From the NCBI GenBank assembly GCA_947074345.1, contig CAMTPH010000017.1, positions 1-40,576 on the forward strand: a DNA stretch of 40,576 nt, in the 5' to 3' direction. Below the pieces are notes generated by a model. It saw only the letters and a program-made list of their open reading frames with translations, searched no databases and was not told where the DNA came from. Source of the DNA: an uncultured Bacteroides sp. GTDB taxonomy: Bacteria; Bacteroidota; Bacteroidia; Bacteroidales; Bacteroidaceae. The translations under genes and the position numbers were made by a program. Positions 1 to 8,349 of this stretch are shown here, piece after piece; position 1 is the first letter of the stretch; every line of letters begins with the position of its first letter.

Positions 1-339
1 GAAACATTGCCTCACGCTAAGATGGCTGCTCAGGCTCCTTTAGCAATAGTAGCTTGTGGTGATTTGACTAAAAGTTTATCGGGTATTGCTCAAGAGTACT
101 GGATACAAGATACATCTGCTGCTATCGAGAACTTATTGCTAGCTGCTCATGCCATGCAACTCGGTGCCGTGTGGACTGGTGTATATCCAATACCCGACCG
201 AGTAGCAGAGGTTAGTCGTATTCTATCACTTCCAGAACATATCATTCCATTGGCCGTGATTCCTATTGGTTATCCGGCAGGCGAGGTTCAACCAAAAGAT
301 AAATGGAAACCCGAGAATGTGAAGTACAATAAATGGTGA
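1..339 (+). CDS. Nitroreductase family protein, 3' part only
   Basis: The reading frame is open from the first base, so the 5' part lies outside the window and only about 112 C-terminal residues are visible. The fragment has the C-terminal half of an FMN-dependent nitroreductase: a segment reading DTSAAIENLLLAAHAMQLGAV, then GYPAGE near the end, where the family contacts FMN and the partner subunit. Such enzymes are usually cytoplasmic homodimers that reduce nitro compounds, quinones or flavins with NAD(P)H; the substrate cannot be told here. It is followed by a hairpin and then a convergent acetyltransferase gene. The family call is confident, the exact role is not. Confidence 0.85.
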   Translation, partial: ETLPHAKMAAQAPLAIVACGDLTKSLSGIAQEYWIQDTSAAIENLLLAAHAMQLGAVWTGVYPIPDRVAEVSRILSLPEHIIPLAVIPIGYPAGEVQPKDKWKPENVKYNKW

Positions 340-352
340 TAACATCAATAAT

Positions 353-389
353 ATTACCCTGCTTATCTATTATGATGTAGCAGGGTAAT
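353..389. terminator. Bidirectional hairpin between convergent genes
   Basis: An 11-bp perfect inverted repeat (ATTACCCTGCT / AGCAGGGTAAT) with a 15-nt loop sits between the stop codons of the nitroreductase and the acetyltransferase. The T-tracts are weak on both sides, so termination efficiency is uncertain. Confidence 0.6.
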
Positions 390-395
390 TCATAT

Positions 396-956
396 TCATA
401 GATTTAAGTATTCACTCTTAAGCATCGAGTAATACACTCGATCAATATATTTATTGTCCATATAAAAGTAATCGCGCAAAGTGCCTTCGTAGGTGAATTT
501 GCATTTTCTAATTACTCCTTGAGAGGCAACATTCCCTTCTTTATGGCACACTTGCATTTTATGGAAGTTTACTTCATTGAAACTGAAGTCTAGGATAGCT
601 TTTACAGCTTCGGTTGCATAGCCTCGACGGTGAAACTGTCTGCCTAAGGCATACTCAATCTCACAAAAGTGGTTTTTATTATCTACCAAGAATATGGCTA
701 TCTGTCCAATGCATATATTCGATTCTTTCTCGATAATAGCCCATCGATAATAATCAGGCTTTTCATATCCGCCAATATATTTATCGAGTAACTCTTTTAT
801 TGCTTGCGCTGTAGTATATGTTGGCTCGCTATAGAGTGATTGCACTTCCGGATCGCTCACCCAATAGGTTAGCATATCTTGATTGTCCTCGTAAGTGAAA
901 GGTCTTAAGGTCAATCTTTCAGTGGTAATCGCGTGTGTTCCTAGATGATTTAGCAT
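396..956 (-). CDS. GNAT family N-acetyltransferase (RimJ/RimL-like)
   Basis: The product is 186 aa, usual for single-domain GNAT acetyltransferases. The N-terminal ITTERLTLRPFTYED is the typical opening of the RimJ/RimL subgroup. The acetyl-CoA pyrophosphate-binding motif A appears as QFHRRGYATEA in the second half, followed by an N-x-A-S helix (GNVASQGVIRKC) and a KxxFxxEGTLRDY-like tail. It would transfer acetyl from acetyl-CoA to an amine such as a protein N-terminus, amino acid or drug; the substrate is not readable. It is a single-gene unit, convergent with the nitroreductase, with a candidate -7 element about 35 bp upstream. Confidence 0.85.
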   Translation of the reverse strand: MLNHLGTHAITTERLTLRPFTYEDNQDMLTYWVSDPEVQSLYSEPTYTTAQAIKELLDKYIGGYEKPDYYRWAIIEKESNICIGQIAIFLVDNKNHFCEIEYALGRQFHRRGYATEAVKAILDFSFNEVNFHKMQVCHKEGNVASQGVIRKCKFTYEGTLRDYFYMDNKYIDRVYYSMLKSEYLNL

Positions 957-990
957 GTTGTTTGTATTAAAGAGTAAAGTGGTATTATAA

Positions 991-998
991 CAAAGTTA
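991..998 (-). promoter_or_regulatory. Candidate -7 element for the GNAT gene
   Basis: On the minus strand this reads TAACTTTG, matching the Bacteroides -7 consensus TAnnTTTG, about 35 bp before the start codon. No good TTTG -33 box lies at the expected spacing, so support is partial. Confidence 0.35.
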
Positions 999-1049
999 AT
1001 TATTTATTTAAAGATCGGTATAATTACTTAGCTAATAGTGTAATAAATA

Positions 1050-1086
1050 AATGGCGGCTATACTCATTGCAAGTATAACCGCCATT
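1050..1086 (-). terminator. Terminator of the ABC-F gene
   Basis: A long stem (AATGGCGG and TATACT pairing with AGTATA and CCGCCATT, one bulge) lies just after the ABC-F stop codon. A T-rich stretch follows on the minus strand. It also separates this gene from the acetyltransferase promoter. Confidence 0.7.
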
Positions 1087-1109
1087 CTATTTCTATATAG
1101 ATAGTCTTA

Positions 1110-2747
1110 TTACTTCTTTTCTAATTCAGTAAGAGACTCCATCTTTTTGCTTTCTAAGAATTCGTAGATACCACAAAGGTGTTCTTTTACCTTTTGATTA
1201 CCGAATTCATATACTTTTGTTACCAATCCATCTAAGAAATCACGGTCGTGAGATACAATGATTACTGTTCCATCAAAGTCTATCAACGCTTGTTTCAAGA
1301 TGTCTTTGGTCTTTAAGTCTAAGTGATTGGTAGGCTCATCGAGAATCAACAAGTTGACAGGCTCTAGCAAAAGCTTAATCATTGCCAAACGAGTACGCTC
1401 ACCACCCGAAAGAACTTTCACCTTCTTCATAGAAGCTTCGGGGCCACCAAACATAAATGCACCTAGCAAGTCGCGTATCTTATTGCGAATCTCGCCTTTA
1501 GCCACATCATCAATGGTTTGGAATACCGTTAGGTTTTCATCCAAAAGTGATGCTTGGTTTTGTGCGAAGTAACCAATTTGTACGTTATGGCCAAGAGTCA
1601 ACACTCCATCGTGCTCAATCTCTTTCATGATACATTTCACCAAAGTCGATTTACCCTCACCGTTCTTTCCAACGAAAGCTACTTTGTCGCCACGCTCAAT
1701 AGTAAGCGATGCGTTTTGGAAGACAGTCTTTTCGCCATAAGTCTTACCAATCTGCTCGGTTGCTACCGGATAACTGCCCGAACGTGGTGATGGTGGGAAC
1801 TTCAAACGAAGTGCAGATGTATCTTCTTCGTCTACTTCTAATAGAACTAACTTCTCTAACATCTTCACGCGGCTTTGTACCTGAAGTGTTTTAGAATAAG
1901 TTCCTTTAAAACGTTCGATAAACTCGGTAGTTTCTGCAATAAACTTCTGTTGTTCGTCGTATGCTTTTTGTTGTTGCACGCGACGTTCTCCACGAAGTTG
2001 CAGATATTGTGAATAGTTTACTTTATAATCATAGATACGTCCCATAGTAACCTCGATGGTACGTGTTGTAATGCTGTCAACAAACTTACGGTCGTGGCTA
2101 ATAACAATAACTGCCTTACCATTGCTGATCAAGAAATCTTCTAGCCATTGGATAGACTCTATATCTAAGTGGTTGGTAGGCTCATCGAGTAGTAATACAT
2201 CTGGCTTTTTCAACAATAACTTAGCAAGCTCAATACGCATACGCCATCCACCACTGAAATCACTTGTTTGGCGGTGAAAGTCCTCACGTTTGAAACCTAA
2301 ACCTAGCAATGCCTTTTCTACATCTTCTTCGTAGTTGGTAGCATCGATGGCATAATATTTCTCGCTGATAGAAGAGACTTGTTCAATCAACTCCATGTAA
2401 CTATCGCTCTCGTAGTCTGTACGAGTTTCAAGTTCTTTGTTTAGGCGATCGATCTCTGCTTCCATTTCGTGAAGATGCGAGAAGGCTTGTGCTGTTTCCT
2501 CAAAAACAGTACGTCCGTCTTCGGTCATCAAATGCTGTGGAAGATAGGCTACAACACGCTCTTTGGGAACAGATACTTTACCACGTGTTGGTTGGCGAAC
2601 ACCTGCCAATATTTTAAGAAGAGTACTCTTGCCGGCACCATTTTTACCCATAAGGGCGATGCGGTCTTTTTCGTTTATAACAAATGAGATATCGCTAAAT
2701 AAAGTGCTTCCGCCGAATTCAACAGCGAGTCCATCTACTGAAATCAT
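1110..2747 (-). CDS. ABC-F family ATPase (ribosome-associated)
   Basis: This 545-aa protein has two ABC ATPase domains in tandem and no membrane segment, which defines the ABC-F family. Domain 1 has Walker A GKNGAGKST at about residues 34-42, a signature FSGGWRMRIELA and Walker B LLLDEPTNHLD. Domain 2 has GKNGEGKST, LSGGERTRLAM and LILDEPTNHLD. The charged linker between them (roughly residues 235-310) is the P-site tRNA-interaction motif region. ABC-F proteins bind the ribosomal E site and modulate translation; some protect ribosomes from antibiotics. Motifs alone cannot separate a housekeeping (YbiT/Uup/EttA-like) from a resistance role. It is divergent from the receiver protein gene and has its own terminator. 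Confidence 0.92.
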   Translation of the reverse strand: MISVDGLAVEFGGSTLFSDISFVINEKDRIALMGKNGAGKSTLLKILAGVRQPTRGKVSVPKERVVAYLPQHLMTEDGRTVFEETAQAFSHLHEMEAEIDRLNKELETRTDYESDSYMELIEQVSSISEKYYAIDATNYEEDVEKALLGLGFKREDFHRQTSDFSGGWRMRIELAKLLLKKPDVLLLDEPTNHLDIESIQWLEDFLISNGKAVIVISHDRKFVDSITTRTIEVTMGRIYDYKVNYSQYLQLRGERRVQQQKAYDEQQKFIAETTEFIERFKGTYSKTLQVQSRVKMLEKLVLLEVDEEDTSALRLKFPPSPRSGSYPVATEQIGKTYGEKTVFQNASLTIERGDKVAFVGKNGEGKSTLVKCIMKEIEHDGVLTLGHNVQIGYFAQNQASLLDENLTVFQTIDDVAKGEIRNKIRDLLGAFMFGGPEASMKKVKVLSGGERTRLAMIKLLLEPVNLLILDEPTNHLDLKTKDILKQALIDFDGTVIIVSHDRDFLDGLVTKVYEFGNQKVKEHLCGIYEFLESKKMESLTELEKK

Positions 2748-2769
2748 ACTAGTTTTTTAAAATGAGGTG

Positions 2770-2777
2770 CAAAGATA
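2770..2777 (-). promoter_or_regulatory. -7 element of the ABC-F gene
   Basis: Minus strand TATCTTTG followed by CA matches the Bacteroides -7 box TAnnTTTG. It lies 22 bp before the ABC-F start, giving a short leader. The -33 region is AT-rich without a clear TTTG. Confidence 0.5.
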
Positions 2778-2865
2778 ACTATTATTATCTCTTTTTTTTA
2801 TATATTGCACACTGTTTAATGTTGATTACAAATTTCAAACATTCAGTAGTACGCGCTTATATATT

Positions 2866-3267
2866 ATGATAACAGAAGAACAAAACGAATTTCGTCCACT
2901 TATTTTGGTTGCAGAAGATGATGATAGTAATTTCAAACTGATTAAAGCCATTATTGGCAAGAAGTGTGAAATTCATTGGGCTAAAAATGGACTAGAGATG
3001 ATTAAGCTATTTGAAGAACATAAAGATAATGCAAAAGCAATTCTTATGGATATTAAAATGCCGATGATGACTGGTATTGAGGCTACAGTAGAAATAAGAA
3101 AAGAGGATACACAGATTCCGATTATTATGCAAACGGCTTACGCTTTTAATTCTGATAAAGAGTTGGCTATGCAATCGGGAGCATCGAGGGTTTTGGTAAA
3201 ACCTATTACCTTGAATGTATTGCGCGATTGCTTGAGCGAGTATATACCAGGACTCACTTGGAACTAA
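2866..3267 (+). CDS. Single-domain response regulator (CheY-like receiver)
   Basis: The 133-aa protein is only a receiver domain. The acidic pocket is E17-D18-D19, the phospho-acceptor is Asp62 in ILMDIKMPMMTG, the switch Thr is T90 in MQTAY, and the conserved Lys is K112 in VLVKP. All catalytic residues are present, so phosphorylation should work. There is no output domain and no kinase gene next to it, so it is an orphan. Proteins of this type in Bacteroidetes resemble the C-terminal receivers of hybrid histidine kinases and may act in a phosphorelay. It stands alone, divergent from the ABC-F gene, and ends at a strong terminator. Partner and output are unknown. Confidence 0.9.
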   Translation: MITEEQNEFRPLILVAEDDDSNFKLIKAIIGKKCEIHWAKNGLEMIKLFEEHKDNAKAILMDIKMPMMTGIEATVEIRKEDTQIPIIMQTAYAFNSDKELAMQSGASRVLVKPITLNVLRDCLSEYIPGLTWN

Positions 3268-3293
3268 AGTTTATTTAACGTCATTATAAATAG

Positions 3294-3330
3294 AAAGTCC
3301 CGATATAGATCATATATCGGGACTTTTTTT
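3294..3330. terminator. Bidirectional terminator, receiver gene / PiT gene
   Basis: AAAGTCCCGATAT pairs with ATATCGGGACTTT, followed by a run of seven T on the plus strand. It is a strong intrinsic terminator for the receiver gene and can also serve the convergent transporter gene. Confidence 0.85.
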
Positions 3331-3346
3331 ATTCTATGAAATCTGG

Positions 3347-5599
3347 TTAGATAACTTCGTTGTTTATTTGGAACTTACGACTTACTTTCAATAAATTGAT
3401 AGTGTAAGTTACTACATTCTGAGCTTCTTGTACCATTGTTAAGTATATCATGCTTACACGAATACTTCCTTTTTGTCCTTGAATGCGTTGTAGCTCTTGC
3501 TTCTTTAGATGCGAAAGCTGTGAATTCAATTCGTTAGCACGTTTTACATCGACTGCTAGTTGAGAGTAATCGTTGCTTTCAAGTTTCAATCTGCAATCGT
3601 GCAATAGGGCAGTGATTGCTACTGAAACATCACCATATTCGCCTTTTTGTATAGCATCCAATGATGTGAAGTTATTATCGACATGCTCTAAACATGGTTC
3701 GCATAAACGAGAAATACTATATACTAGTTCGCTTGCAAAGTCATTACCTTGATAGTAATAGAGTCCTTTTTCAATAACTGTCTGATTATCTAATCTAGCC
3801 ATAGCAACTGTTCCCGAACGCTTCATCTGTTTGATGAGTACTTTCTCGAATTTAACGGCTCCCATAGCACGACGCAATCCGCGAAGATTTTCATGTAAGA
3901 ATGAGTTAACCGTTAGACTGAAGTTATTTTCTGCATACTCAAGAACTTTAGTTAACTCTTCGCGTGTGTGTTGACGCATCAACTCTAATGTTTCATCATT
4001 GTTTGTGCTCTTCATTAACTGCTTAAGAGTTTCGCTCTTTTCTTCTTTTTTACTCTTCTTCTTATAGATAACGTGACTTCTAACCAAACTCAAAACAGCT
4101 AAAGTAATCATTACTACGATTGCGATTGTTCCACCAAAGTTTATAATCAGAGCTACAATAAAACAGATTGTAAATGCTGCACCGGCTGTAATAAACCATC
4201 CGGCAATAACACTCAATACACCTGTGATACGATAAACAGCTGAATCTCTTCCCCAAGCACGGTCTGATAATGATGTACCCATTGCAACCATGAATGTTAC
4301 ATAGGTAGTTGAAAGTGGAAGTTTCATGGATGTACCAAGAGCAATCAATAAACCGGCTAAAACGAGATTGATAGATGCACGTACTAAATCGAATGCAGCA
4401 CCATCGGCGATAATTGCTTCATCTTTTCTGAAACGGTTATTAACCCAGTCTTTTACGCCATTGGGCACATTATTTGTTATTCCATTAGCTAAAGTCATGC
4501 TGATACGAACAAGTGTTCGAGCAATTGGTGTGCTACCAAATGTCTCTTCTCCTTCGTCTTGGCGAGAAAGGTTTACCGATGTCTTTATTACATTGTGGGC
4601 TTTCTTTGATGTAGATAATGCTATCACCATGATAAGACCTGCACCAAATAAGAAATACCAAGGGGTTTTGGCCGGACCTAATAATGATGACATTAAGAAA
4701 CCATCAGGACCAACATCTTGACCATTGGCCATGAAGTCTGTATACGATGAAAAACCTGCTAGTGGTACTCCGATAAAGTTAACCAAGTCATTGCCGGCAA
4801 ATGCCATTGCTAATGAGAATGTACCAAGCAAAACAATTACTTTGAATACATTGACTTTGCACCAATGTAATACTTGCATTAATATAGTGAAGAATACAAA
4901 ACAACATCCTACTAACATCCAAGTGTTTTGTTGAACCCAAACTTTGTTTTCAGGAGTCATAAACGCTGTATCCTTGAAACCTTTAATCAACATGAAGTAA
5001 ATAATTGCTGTTACTGCTACACCACCGAAAAGACCAATGGCATATTTCATGTGCTTCTTATAATTGAATGTAAAGATTGTACGTGTAATCCATTGTACTA
5101 CCATACCAAAGAAGAAGGCTATAACTACCGACAGGAATATACCCATGATAACAGATAAGGCTTTATCTGTATTAATGAGATCTGCTAAATTTAATGCATC
5201 ATTCTGACTTACTTTTACCAAAGCTAATGCCAATGTACCTCCTAATAATTCAAACACCAAAGATACAGTTGTTGAGGTAGGCATTCCCATTGAATTAAAT
5301 ACATCCAACAAAACAACATCTGTTAGCATCACTGCTAGCAGAATACAAATGATTTCTGCAAAATAAAAGTGTTCAGGTTGATAAATGCCGTGTCGTGCAA
5401 TGTCCATCATACCATTGGATAAAGATGCACCTACAAAAACCCCGATACCCGCAATGATTAATACGGTACGGAAAGATGCTGATTTAGCTCCAACAGCAGA
5501 GTTTAAAAAATTAACTGCATCATTGCTAACTCCTACAACTAAGTCAAATATAGCAAGTGCAAATAGAAAAATGACGATGACTAGATAAATCGTTTCCAT
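3347..5599 (-). CDS. PiT family inorganic phosphate transporter with PhoU-like domain
   Basis: Low-affinity ion-coupled phosphate permease. The start chosen (METIYLVIVIF) gives 750 aa; an upstream in-frame ATG at 5659 would add an unlikely polar stretch. PiT signature repeats appear twice: VSNDAVNFLNSAVGAKS near the N-terminus and FAGNDLVNFIGVPLAG in the middle, with about ten or more hydrophobic segments. From roughly residue 515 the protein becomes soluble and helical (KKKSKKEEKSETLKQLMK onward, about 230 aa), resembling a PhoU-like regulatory domain. It lies 65 bp downstream of polyphosphate kinase on the same strand, so phosphate uptake and polyphosphate storage are probably co-transcribed. 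The PiT call is firm, the PhoU-like tail less so. Confidence 0.92.
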   Translation of the reverse strand: METIYLVIVIFLFALAIFDLVVGVSNDAVNFLNSAVGAKSASFRTVLIIAGIGVFVGASLSNGMMDIARHGIYQPEHFYFAEIICILLAVMLTDVVLLDVFNSMGMPTSTTVSLVFELLGGTLALALVKVSQNDALNLADLINTDKALSVIMGIFLSVVIAFFFGMVVQWITRTIFTFNYKKHMKYAIGLFGGVAVTAIIYFMLIKGFKDTAFMTPENKVWVQQNTWMLVGCCFVFFTILMQVLHWCKVNVFKVIVLLGTFSLAMAFAGNDLVNFIGVPLAGFSSYTDFMANGQDVGPDGFLMSSLLGPAKTPWYFLFGAGLIMVIALSTSKKAHNVIKTSVNLSRQDEGEETFGSTPIARTLVRISMTLANGITNNVPNGVKDWVNNRFRKDEAIIADGAAFDLVRASINLVLAGLLIALGTSMKLPLSTTYVTFMVAMGTSLSDRAWGRDSAVYRITGVLSVIAGWFITAGAAFTICFIVALIINFGGTIAIVVMITLAVLSLVRSHVIYKKKSKKEEKSETLKQLMKSTNNDETLELMRQHTREELTKVLEYAENNFSLTVNSFLHENLRGLRRAMGAVKFEKVLIKQMKRSGTVAMARLDNQTVIEKGLYYYQGNDFASELVYSISRLCEPCLEHVDNNFTSLDAIQKGEYGDVSVAITALLHDCRLKLESNDYSQLAVDVKRANELNSQLSHLKKQELQRIQGQKGSIRVSMIYLTMVQEAQNVVTYTINLLKVSRKFQINNEVI

Positions 5600-5664
5600 A
5601 TAAATATTTTCTGTTATTCTCTGCAAATTACAGTATAATGTATTGCAAAAGAATGTCATACATA

Positions 5665-7734
5665 TTACAAAGGTATTTCATTTTTCCTTTTTAAGTAGTT
5701 GTAAAAAACGTATTGAGCTCTGATGTGAGTGCATTTACGTTTGTATTTGAATATGTTATTCAAATTCTCATCTACATAACAGGCTTTTACATTTCCGCTT
5801 AATTGAATATTGAGCATTTCAATCATTTCTTCTTGAATAGCTGGATCTAATATGGGGGTTACTGCTTCTATTCGTTTATAGAGGTTGCGTCGCATCCAAT
5901 CTGGCGAGCCACAATAAACTTTTGGTTTCCCATTATTTCCAAAATACCAAATGCGTGCATGTTCTAAGAAACTATCAACAATGCGAGTGATGCGAATGTT
6001 CTTACTAAATGGTAAATTTGGTATTAAACAGCAAATTCCACGTATGATCAAATCAATCTTAACCCCTTGCTCTGAAGCTTCGTATAGCCTATCAATCATG
6101 GCTGTATCTTGCAAAGCATTCATCTTCAAAATAATCCTTCCTTCTTTTCCTTCTTTCGCTAAAGAAATCTCTCTATCAATTAACTTGTTGAGTTCGGGTA
6201 TGAGATTAAAACGAGCAACCAATAGTGTATGAAACTTGGGATTCTCTTTGCCTTGTAATGTTTTGAATAACGTATGTAAATCGTGTGTAATATGTGGATT
6301 GCAGGTGAATAAACCACAATCGGCATAAACAATAGCTGTCTTCTCATTAAAATTACCAGTACCAATATAGGCTATATCGGCAGGTTGGTCATTAACTTTG
6401 CGTCTAACTAATGCTACTTTTGCATGAACCTTCAATCCGGGTAGGCTATAGATAATCTTAATGCCTGATGCCTTCATCATCTCTGCTGTAGCCAAATTAT
6501 TCTCTTCGTCGAAGCGCGCTTTTAGTTCTACAAATACGGTTACTTTCTTTCCATTTTGAGCAGCAGCTATTAGTGTATTGATGACAGCCGAATTTTCGGC
6601 TACACGATACTGTGTAATAAGTATTTCACGTGTATTACTATCATGAACGGCTTCATATAAGAAATGAATCAGATGCTCAAAAGAGTGATAGGGATAATGT
6701 AACATCAAATCATGTTCTTGCACATATTCGAAGATTGAGTTGCGTGAGTTTAATTTATTAAGACGCATTGGTCTTGGCTTATCAATCTTAGCAAGTTGCC
6801 TATTTGGATTAGGAAGTAATCGTAAATCTTCTAAGTTCAAGTGTCTATCACCGGGTACTAACTCATCTCTACTTATATGGAAAGCATCAATTAAGAAGTC
6901 AAGAAAGTCTGTTGGCATGGCACGATCGTATACAAAACGGCATACAGCTCCTATTTTTCTTTTCTTTACTTTCTTTTTTACCTGCTCTACTATATCTATA
7001 CCGCTTGTGTTATCGTCGATAAAGATATCTGCATCACGTGATATCTTTATGCAGTAACTGTTATCTACGGCATAGCCAGGAAACATCATACCGATATTGG
7101 CTTTGATGATTTCTTCAATGTATATGATGTAATAGTTGTTTTCGTGAGGAGGCAATTCTATGAATCTAGGTACTTTGCTATAAGGCATCTTGATTACAAA
7201 GTATTGCGTATGGTTAGGATCATTAATATCTGTGCCATGTTGATATAATCTAACAGCCAAATAAAGACGGTTGTCGCGAAGGAACGAAACAATTTTATCT
7301 TTTGAAACAGGAACTGGTTGTAAGAATGGAAATATCTCTTCTCTAAAAAAGCTACGGATGTATTCACGATGAAAAGAAGCTACATCATGCCCTTGATAAA
7401 ATATGATGTGGTTCTTTTTAAGTTCAGGTAATATCTGTCCTTCGAAGATACGAATACGATCTTCGAGTTGACGATTTACTTCTTTGGTGATATCATCTAT
7501 AAGTTTTATTGCCGATTGTACAGTTTCCTCATCATTTCTAGTAGCACCCGATGCAACAGCTCTATGATCTGCAACTCGTATTTTGTAAAACTCTTCTAAG
7601 TTAGACGAGTATATAGAGATGAAGTTGATACGTTCGTACAATGGTAGACTTTTATCTGCAGCTTCCAGTAAAACGCGATAATTAAAAGATAGCCAACTAA
7701 TATCACGTTTAAAGTATTGATATTTGTTTTCCAT
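5665..7734 (-). CDS. ppk1: Polyphosphate kinase 1
   Basis: Reversibly transfers the gamma-phosphate of ATP to the end of polyphosphate chains. With the start at MENKYQYFKRDISWLSFN the product is 689 aa, the usual PPK1 length; the further in-frame ATG at 7953 would overlap the divergent phosphoesterase gene and its promoter and is rejected. The N-domain motif RDISWLSFNYRVL is intact. The two catalytic histidines fall at H437 (GLKVHAKVALV) and H592 (FLEHARIWYFG), matching E. coli H435 and H592. It is the first gene of a two-gene unit with the PiT transporter and has a well-formed promoter within 50 bp of the start. Confidence 0.97.
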   Translation of the reverse strand: MENKYQYFKRDISWLSFNYRVLLEAADKSLPLYERINFISIYSSNLEEFYKIRVADHRAVASGATRNDEETVQSAIKLIDDITKEVNRQLEDRIRIFEGQILPELKKNHIIFYQGHDVASFHREYIRSFFREEIFPFLQPVPVSKDKIVSFLRDNRLYLAVRLYQHGTDINDPNHTQYFVIKMPYSKVPRFIELPPHENNYYIIYIEEIIKANIGMMFPGYAVDNSYCIKISRDADIFIDDNTSGIDIVEQVKKKVKKRKIGAVCRFVYDRAMPTDFLDFLIDAFHISRDELVPGDRHLNLEDLRLLPNPNRQLAKIDKPRPMRLNKLNSRNSIFEYVQEHDLMLHYPYHSFEHLIHFLYEAVHDSNTREILITQYRVAENSAVINTLIAAAQNGKKVTVFVELKARFDEENNLATAEMMKASGIKIIYSLPGLKVHAKVALVRRKVNDQPADIAYIGTGNFNEKTAIVYADCGLFTCNPHITHDLHTLFKTLQGKENPKFHTLLVARFNLIPELNKLIDREISLAKEGKEGRIILKMNALQDTAMIDRLYEASEQGVKIDLIIRGICCLIPNLPFSKNIRITRIVDSFLEHARIWYFGNNGKPKVYCGSPDWMRRNLYKRIEAVTPILDPAIQEEMIEMLNIQLSGNVKACYVDENLNNIFKYKRKCTHIRAQYVFYNYLKRKNEIPL

Positions 7735-7751
7735 AATATTCAGATTACATT

Positions 7752-7783
7752 CAAATATAAGTACCTTTGTGCAGAAAAGCAAA
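7752..7783 (-). promoter_or_regulatory. Promoter of ppk1 (overlaps divergent promoter)
   Basis: On the minus strand a TTTG box (7783-7780) is followed by 20 bp and TATATTTG (7759-7752), fitting the Bacteroides consensus TTTG-N19/21-TAnnTTTG. The start codon is 17 bp beyond the -7 box. Confidence 0.7.
7762..7769 (+). promoter_or_regulatory. -7 element of the YfcE-like gene
   Basis: Plus strand TACCTTTG matches TAnnTTTG and lies 20 bp before the phosphoesterase start. It falls inside the spacer of the ppk1 promoter, so the two promoters cannot easily be occupied together. No clear -33 TTTG box was found. Confidence 0.5.
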
Positions 7784-7789
7784 TAAACA

Positions 7790-8281
7790 ATGACGAAAAT
7801 AGGAATCTTATCAGATACACATGGATACTGGGATGATAGATATCTGCAGCACTTTGAATCATGTGATGAAATATGGCATGTAGGCGATATTGGTTCATTA
7901 GAATTAGCACAACGATTGGCCGATTTTAGACCATTAAGAGGTGTGTATGGCAATGTTGACGGACAAGATATTCGTAAATACTTTCCTCAAGTCAATCGGT
8001 TTACTGTAGATGGTGCAGAAGTTTTGATGAAACATATAGGTGGATATCCGGGCAATTATGACTCTTCTATTCGAGGGAGCTTGATGGTGAAACCTCCTAA
8101 GCTGTTTATTAGTGGGCACTCTCATATTTTGAAAGTGAAGTTTGATAAGACACTCAATATGCTACACATCAATCCGGGTGCTGCCGGCAAACAAGGATTT
8201 CATAAAGTGCGTACTTTGGTTCGATTGACTATCAATAATGGCTCTTTCAGTGATTTAGAGGTAATTGAGTTAGCAGAATAA
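7790..8281 (+). CDS. YfcE/MJ0936-type metallophosphoesterase
   Basis: The 163-aa soluble protein has the full calcineurin-like metal motif set: SDTHG at residues 8-12, HVGDIG, YGNVDG and SGHSHI near the C-terminus. The small size and motif spacing fit the YfcE / MJ0936 subgroup, two-metal cytoplasmic phosphodiesterases with poorly known natural substrates. It is divergent from ppk1 with overlapping promoters, which hints at linked phosphate-related control, but that is inference. It is upstream of rmlA by 68 bp on the same strand; a candidate promoter in the gap suggests rmlA is at least partly separate. Confidence 0.92.
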   Translation: MTKIGILSDTHGYWDDRYLQHFESCDEIWHVGDIGSLELAQRLADFRPLRGVYGNVDGQDIRKYFPQVNRFTVDGAEVLMKHIGGYPGNYDSSIRGSLMVKPPKLFISGHSHILKVKFDKTLNMLHINPGAAGKQGFHKVRTLVRLTINNGSFSDLEVIELAE

Positions 8282-8292
8282 TTGTATTTATT

Positions 8293-8323
8293 TTTGTCAA
8301 TTCAGAATTCTTTCCGTTCTTTG
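8293..8323 (+). promoter_or_regulatory. Candidate promoter of rmlA-rmlB
   Basis: TTTG (8293-8296), a 19-bp spacer, then GTTCTTTG (8316-8323). The spacing is correct, but the first two bases of the -7 box deviate from TAnnTTTG. Confidence 0.4.
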
Positions 8324-8349
8324 TTTCATCAAAATACTAACTAAAGTAG

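Noticed and set aside
5600..5659. N-terminal extension of the PiT transporter by 20 residues
   Set aside because: The added residues are polar and Cys/Asn-rich and precede an ordinary PiT start; no support for translation.
7735..7953. N-terminal extension of PPK1 by 73 residues
   Set aside because: It would run through the divergent YfcE-like gene and across both promoters; the internal start gives catalytic His numbering matching E. coli.
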